Source of the DNA: Serendipita indica DSM 11827
Lineage: Eukaryota > Basidiomycota > Agaricomycetes > Sebacinales > Serendipitaceae
NCBI GenBank assembly: GCA_910890315.1
Contig: CAJVGD010000001.1
Location: 2,294,001 to 2,358,000 of the forward strand
Length of the DNA: 64,000 nucleotides
Direction: 5' to 3'
Shown here: one piece after another, positions 57,567 to 64,000 of the stretch
Position numbering within the stretch: position 1 is the stretch's first letter
Layout of the letters: every line of letters starts with the position of its first letter
Translations under genes and position numbers: made by a program
The notes under the pieces: generated by a model
What the model saw: the letters and a program-made list of their open reading frames with translations, nothing else
What the model was told of the DNA's origin: nothing
The model's database searches: none

Positions 57567-59563
57567 TTTGGAGATGAGTTGCGCGGAAGATGTTTCGAGC
57601 CAAGGGTGATGTCGAACTTGATGGAGTCTCCGCTGTGTGCGTGCGAGACCTAGGATTGGGCTGGTGCGTGGTTCGTTCTTGATAAATGAGTCGAGTTGCT
57701 GATCTTGCGAAAGGGAGCTCGGGCTGCGTCTGAGTTTTCGAAGGTGGAGCGTTGGGGAAGTATACTCCAGCTGTTCGTCGAGGTTTTATAGCAGCATCGG
57801 AGGAGAAAGTGTACCGTCAGTAAAAAAAGATATGTCAAACGTGATGAATAGAATATTAGAAAGAGATTGGAGTGTCGATGGAGGTCCAAAGATGGATATG
57901 TTAGACGGATGCCCAGTGAATGTGTGGCGATTGGATTGGAAGTGGAAGGGCGGGGATTGACTAGTGTCAGAGTTGAAATGTCAGGGTAACTGTCGCTGCC
58001 GAGACGGGCTGGAGGGCGTCGCCGTCCTCCGGAGGAGAGGCGATCAGCCCACCACGACTTCTACGTGAGAAGGAGAGAGGGTAAAGAGGTCGGATGGATA
58101 GGAGAGGTACGCACAAACAAAGTGGAGTCCAGACGAAGGAAGAACGAGAAAGAAGGCTGGGGAAGTGGAGGAACGGTGTCTCACCTTGACGCTGGTATTT
58201 GAGCGAGAGACCATGATCATTGCCACGGAGAAGAAACAAGAAGGGTGGTCACGTTCCGTTGAATGAGATCGGAGGTGGGTATGTCGAAACAGGCTCGGTG
58301 GCTGGGGTTGACTGGCAAGGAACTAGATATCTCCCAGGGATTTCAACGCCGAAAGAATTGTGATGCTCAAAGGCAGAGCGGCGGCGAAAAGCCAAACGCG
58401 AACGGATCTCCGGCGAGAAGAGTACGGTAAGGCTGTCAACTGTTTGTGGCCAAACAGCACGTCTGTCCGCGTAATCTTTGCGCAAATAGAAAGGACCAAT
58501 GACAAAAGGAGAACTAACTGGCTCGGCGCAATGGGAGCCGTGGCCAAAGAGGATGAGCGGGGGGAAAAGAGGTTGTTGTCTCTGCCTGCCAGGTTGATTG
58601 CACCGCTTATATTCCATGGAATGACTAGCGATGAGTTGAGAAGCGTAGGCCCGGCTTCGCACTTGGTGGATAGCCCTAGCAGCTGGCTGCCTTCATAGCC
58701 CTCCCAGGTACCGAGCGTAATCCCCGCGGGACGAGTCTGTTGGCAATCAACGTTAATGAATCACAATCTACCGACACTCACAAATGGTACCCTGCTGCTT
58801 CCCGGTTTTGCCTATCTCTCAAGAGTCGCTCTGGAATCGCGTTTGTCAGTCATCAAAAAGGGGCCCAAGTCGAGCATCTAATGCAGCGCCCAAACTGGGA
58901 CAGTTGGAGCGCTATACGGGCCGCTAGACTCGAAAGGCCGGTAGGATTGCGGCGGAGAGCAGCAGTGCCTTGCTCACCAGCGCACTGGCAGGGGCCGCAA
59001 GACAAGATAAAATCCCCTTAAAATTCGAGACGAGAAAATGAATAGAAAGCCATTTAATTCGCTTAGAGAACACGCCCGGCCGGGAAATGGGTCGTTGATC
59101 TGGTCGCCAACTCAAGAGGACGGATGAATGACACCTGCGACGCTGTTGACGCGATGGGGAGTCAAAAATCGTGCAGATGCGATGAAAGGAGCCAGTTAGT
59201 GCCGGTATATATTTTCGAAAGTTTCCCAACGCTGCTTTCCCGCTCCTTTGGCGCTTCTAGGGATGCCTAGGCGGCTCGAGTCGACGTTTGGTTCACATCG
59301 AAGTCTTCTAATGGCTTGTCTGAGCACAGGTCACAGGGTATTGGCGTGGTGATGGTCCTGTGGTCGGGAGCCAGAGGTAAGCGACTGGTTACGCCTCGCC
59401 GCTAATGCCCAGACCCGTCGGTTTCAAGTTTGACAGCTCTCAAAGTCTCATTGTCAAGTTCAGACGAGATTCTGATCGTATTCATTCTCAAGATAGCACA
59501 ATTCATCAACCCTACATGTCCACCGACATTGAGATCCAGTTAATGTACGCTGACAGCATCAAA
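57567..59563. other. 2-kb gap, no gene seen
   Basis: This is the upstream region of orphan regulator B and the downstream region of RAP1. A minus frame at 58249-58662 is not protein-like enough to call. No repeat, TATA-plus-CT promoter or RNA gene was recognised. Confidence 0.5.
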
Positions 59564-62500
59564 TCACCCCAATAGAGGATGCAACACCTCAAAGGGAACG
59601 CTGGGCGGCGGCTGACTTTGCTCCGAATCAGGATCGTCTTCCGAGTCCTCGTCATTGTCTGGTCGCAACTCAATCTTCTCCAGTCGATCGCTAACCCGTC
59701 TCGTTCTTGACGCTCCCAGACTCTCTCGGACGATGCGTTCTCTCCTCTCCCGCCTCTCTTGCAACTCCAACAATTCCTCGTTGCCGACGCCGCTGGGGTC
59801 AGTATCCAAACCCCGTTCCCCCGTTGCTCTTGCAGCACCAAACATCCTCGCGAGATGTTGCTCCGTCTCCTCCAAATCCCAGCAGACTTTCCATATTTCT
59901 CGGGCAATTTGAGGTTGAAAGTTGAAGTCGCGGGCCAGATGGATCAAATATGCGGCTAAACCATCAAAAATCACCGACGCTTCGAGTGGAGTATCCGGTT
60001 CGATCAGCCCAGACGAGAGCATGTACTTCACAACCCGCATGCTGTCTGCCTTGCTCAGGTCGTCAACATTCTCCTCGTCCACCTCTATCTCGCTTCTCTT
60101 TGATATCTTTGAGCGATGAGAAGTAGACCGACTTCGCGAATGAGAAGCCACTCGACGCGGGCTGTCTGACGAGTACACAACGTCGCCAAGCGCGGCTAAC
60201 GGTAGGCTATGTCGTCTCTTCTCAGTAGACTGCTCGGAGACTATCAGAGGTCGCCCACGTGTTGACTGAAGCCACTTGGCGGTTTTGCGTTGATCTCGAT
60301 AGTCCAGGGTCATCCCCGTCGGCGTAGAACCTGAATTTGATGGCCCCGCGATGGGACCATGACTACGTTCACGACCAGATCTCGACGTTTCTGCGGGTGG
60401 TGGCATAAAACTGGCCCGCATCGGTGGGAACTTCACCGGACTCCACATTGCTTCTGTCATATTTTGCACACCCAATCGACCAGCCGCCGTACCCCGACCA
60501 GGCTTGGCCATAACTGGCTTCCGCGACGAGAGATCAGTCGAATGCATGACGATGGGCACGGGAACAGGAGCCGGTGGACTCGTGCGTCCACCAAAGGAAA
60601 TTCGACCAGTTGTCGAACGGGGTCATTTTTTGACAGGGACTTGAAAGGAGATGAAGTCGCCATCCGAGATGCCTGTGAGTAGCGAGCGAGCGGCGAGTCG
60701 TCCTCTGGTGGATCCTCTTCCTCGGAGTCTATTTGGATGGGATCTGAGTCAAGGGGAGGTTTTTCGGGTGACCTGAGTGCTGGTGGAGGGGCGAAGTTTG
60801 TTTGGTGCATACTGGAGCTCGTCTCGCCGAATCGTATTCCAATCCCACCAGTTGTCTTCCTGCGATCACGATTTGTAGCCATTCTTTCGAAATGGACTTT
60901 GGTCTTTGCAGCGACCCCGTCCCGCCGAAGCGCCCTGAGAGAAAGAGGACTTGGATCGTCATTGGCGTCTGGGTCGGAATCATTTCCAAAGTCGGGAGAT
61001 GTGAGAGAGATGCGTGGCTGGAACGAGTATCCTTCGTCCCTTCTCGTGGCCAACTTCGACATGGGTTTCTCGGTATAATATCCTCCAGGAATTCTGCGAG
61101 TAGCACCTTCAGTAGCGCGAATGTCTGTTCGAACAGAGGTCGCCGTAATGTGAGGCTCGGGAGGAGTAACCCCGATCAGGGTCAAGCTCTTCTTTGGCGA
61201 GGGCATCTCTGGCGTATCCTGATTGAACGAGGCGCCAAGATCCTCGTAGCGTACGCTCACGTTTGAAAGACGAGGAGCGGCGCGCCTTCCGGTGGGGTCA
61301 ACGCTGGGCTCTTGAGGCTAGAAGGGTAGTTAGATGATGCAGAATTGATAAATGAGCCCACACACCCAATTTTCCTTGTCTTCATCCTCAAATGGCGCGA
61401 AATGAACATCCTGCGCCTGTGAGATTCCCGCATCATCCTCACTCTCGGAATCTTCCATGAATCTGCCTTGACTTGGCCTGCATCTTCTATGACGGACGAG
61501 TCCTATCGCTGTCGTGGTCTCGTGTAGTGGATAGTGCCGAGAGGCTGCAGCCATATTCGCACGTGTGGGAGCTTCAGATGGTGTAGAGTCTGCTGATACG
61601 AACATTGGTGACTCTGACGGACGTCTCCCGAGGTTGCGCGATGGGATGAGGCGAGGGTGAGGCGGAGGAAGTTCATTCTCTAGATCATCGTCAATCAGCT
61701 CGTCCACCTCTTCCTCTTCAACGACGCTCTTATTTCGCTGAGCCTCAACCCCCCGAATGTTTGCCGTCCGATGCACCGAATCTTCTGCAGAGTATGACCG
61801 TGTCGATCGACTGTCGCTGCCCACATAAGGCATTGGACTCGGTTGTGCATCAAAGTAATTGGTTTGATCGTAGCTACTAACGTCCTTTTTCGGGCTGGAC
61901 ACGCCCCTGTGGTGGGGTAGACTCTTCAGGCGCAGTTTGCGTACTGCTCGCAGTAGCCCGCTTCTCGCGTAGCAACGGAGTCAAAGACGGCAGCGTAGTT
62001 GGAAATATCTTTCCAACGATCCCTTTCATTTTTGCTGTCAAGCTTTCGCTCTGAGGAAGAGGCAAAGGCGTTTCGGGGACACCAGCATTGGGATCCGGGA
62101 CGACTGGGGTCGCGGTTGCTTGGGAGCCCTCGTATGACACTTCGGTTATTCGAGGGGTGCCATCTCGACCAAGTAGGGGCGGCCTTGATGACGGATAGGA
62201 TCGAGGGAAGCTGTGGATGGCGGGACCTCTGCTATTGGCTCGAGAAGAGGCATTGACTTGAGAAATCATAGGAGTGACAGGTCTCGAGGCCGGAGTGAGC
62301 TGGAACTGTGATCCAGGAATAAGTGTTCCACTTGGGGAGCCGGGAACCCCGTAGCGATCGAAGTTGGCCATAGGTAGTTCGAGGTTGGATGGTATGTCAT
62401 CCTCTTCATCTCCGTCATCGTCAATCACGGATGCCGGAGTAGCATAGACTGCTCTCGAGCGCTTAGCCGCTTTCCTGGGAGGCGTCGCGGTCGTACTGCT

Positions 62501-63741
62501 GGGTGCTTCCGACGTGGGAGGACCGCGCTCAACTTCTATCGAAGGGGGCTTGTCCGGAACATCGTGATCCACGTTTCCATAGTCATTCTCATCCGGGCCG
62601 TCCTCGACTGGAACCTCCACGCGCCGCCTCTTTAGGCTCCTTCTCGGTCGTGTATTCTCGACCTTTTTACTGGCGATATACGATGTCGCTTCCTCATCCG
62701 AGGGAGCTTGTCGCTTGAGAGTTCGCTTCTGAACATGGTTCTTGTTCCCGAGTTGTTCCAGGGCCGCGACTTGCTCGTCAATTGCCTTCTTGTTGGCAAT
62801 ATAAAACTCCTTCCATTGTATAGGGCGCAGCTCCTTTGCCCAAGGTTGGCAATCCTCCTGCGAGTCTTGTCAGATGTGAACTAATACACGGTAACCTACT
62901 GACGTAATGGGTCAGATCTTGAATCGTGTCGGCTCTGGACCTGATACTTTCTGCAATGCTTTGCTCTGCGTAGTACTTTGCGAGGAGACGAATTTTTGAA
63001 GCGTTGCTTGGATCTGGCGGCGTCACCTGTCTGGACTTGTGGGATTGTTCTTCTTCGCCATCATCTGAATTTTCAGACAAGATAAGCCGCGTGGCTCTCT
63101 GGTAAGGACGCTGTTGCTTATTCTTAGCCGCAGGTTGCCGTGCCTTGGGTCTGCGTTCACCGTCGTCCTCTGAGCCGGACGATAGCTCAAATGTTGTATT
63201 CTCGGAGACCTTGCGTTTGTTGAGCTCCTTGTTTATGGCGTTGATGTAGTATTTATCGTTTTGCTTGTACTGTTCCCGCCAGCTCTGCCAGCTGTGGTTA
63301 TCATTCCATGGGCTGGCATTCTGAAAAGAAAGGTCAGTTGATCCTCGCGAATGTATAATAGACCGAGTGTGGAGTGTTCCGCGCCCATAACGAGATGAAC
63401 GATGGGGCGGGTATGCGCAGAATGGAGCAAGAGTGAATGGTGTAGTAAATTCTAGTTGCATCACCTGGTCGTCACAAAGAGCTTTCCAAACTGCATTGCC
63501 CATTCGGCCCTTTTCTTCTGGGTGGTTGGTCGCCAGCCATTCGATGAGATGTTGCTTGTCAGCCTGCGTGTAAGGTCGCCGTACGATATGGCTATGGACA
63601 TTCCAAGGAGGATGCAAGAAGATACGGAAAGGTAGATTGTGCACGAACCCAACCACCACCGAGATTCAACAGAGAGACAATTAGCGAGCCATATTCAGCC
63701 AAATTTGCGCGAAAGACGCGTATAAATCTCACGTACGACAT
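59564..63741 (-). CDS. RAP1: RAP1-type telomere protein
   Basis: Rap1 is a shelterin subunit at telomeres. The Myb-like domain reads RRPYTQADKQHLIEWLATNH and GRMGNAVWKALCDDQ, then after an intron NASPWNDNHSWQSWREQYKQ. A second conserved piece (EDCQPWAKELRPIQWKEFYI) and a basic segment (RPRRSLKRRRVEVP) follow. The middle is long, acidic and Ser/Pro-rich. Near the end a helical domain (SMRVVKYMLSSGLIEPDTPL, FQPQIAREIWKVCWDLEETE) matches the Rap1 C-terminal module. The best start is ATG-TC at 63741-63737 followed by a strong donor (gtacgtgag) and an acceptor (ccatag), giving MSHIVRRPYTQ; no BRCT domain precedes the Myb domain. One-base frame slips occur near 61904-61907 (a run of four C/G) and probably near 60603-60612. 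Stop at 59564-59566. Confidence 0.78.
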
Positions 63742-64000
63742 GATTAAACGCGTAAACAGCGATCTCTATTGTGGTGGAACAGGTCGCGGACGCGTCAAAA
63801 GGGCGGAGTTCAGAGGTCTGACACCACCAGGCCCCGGGGCGGCTGCTCACAAAACCATCAAACACATACAAAAGTCGAATATTCACTTCATATCTCCGGA
63901 ATAGCGCGTCATTCGAGCGTGCTTTGCCCCAGGCAGTCTCTCTACAGTCAAGCTCGTCATCAGGCATAGAAGTATAGATCAAACCTGATCTAAAATTGAA

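Overview
The window is nuclear DNA of a filamentous basidiomycete, most likely an Agaricomycete. It has about 26 genes, most cut by short GT-AG introns of roughly 45-60 bp. The protein set is fungal (STE7-type MAPKK, ALG2, HMG-box and C2H2 regulators, RAP1, GH3 beta-glucosidase, SEC62, VPH1). Intergenic gaps are short, with pyrimidine (CT) blocks before some start codons. The rank below phylum is inferred. No rRNA, tRNA, CRISPR array or intact transposon could be supported.

Layout. 0.5-5.3 kb: an orphan protein, TFIIH subunit TFB2 and the mitochondrial phosphate carrier. 5.5-12.6 kb: an alpha-arrestin-like protein, a tiny membrane protein directly followed by a SIP5-like RING protein, and an RBR E3 ligase with an N-terminal cysteine-peptidase-like domain. 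12.6-15 kb: a LACTB2-type metallo-beta-lactamase and a decayed, N-terminally truncated MUS81 copy. 15.7-19.2 kb: a large C2H2 transcription factor. 20-33.4 kb: GH3 beta-glucosidase, a TIP/ITFG1-like FG-GAP protein, V-ATPase subunit a, SEC62, HAT1 and an F-box protein. 34.4-37.8 kb: an HMG-box regulator. 37.8-45.3 kb: a gene-poor stretch of 7.4 kb. 45.3-55.2 kb: RAB11, ALG2, a coiled-coil orphan, a STE7-like MAPKK and a zinc-finger-like orphan. 55.9-57.6 kb: a second zinc-finger-like orphan, tail to tail with the first and perhaps its paralogue. 59.6-63.7 kb: a RAP1-type telomere protein with no BRCT domain in my model.

Most genes are unrelated housekeeping or regulatory genes, so there is no biosynthetic cluster. 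Arrangement is informative. TFB2, TIP/VPH1 and RAB11/ALG2 are divergent pairs whose start codons lie 100, 48 and 266 bp apart, and the coding ends of HAT1 and the F-box gene overlap. The leading candidates for something new are the peptidase-like/RBR fusion, the decayed MUS81, the orphan zinc-finger pair, the possible bicistronic small-ORF/SIP5 unit and the BRCT-less RAP1. Several long reading frames show apparent one-base slips, some in homopolymers, which look more like assembly errors than gene death.
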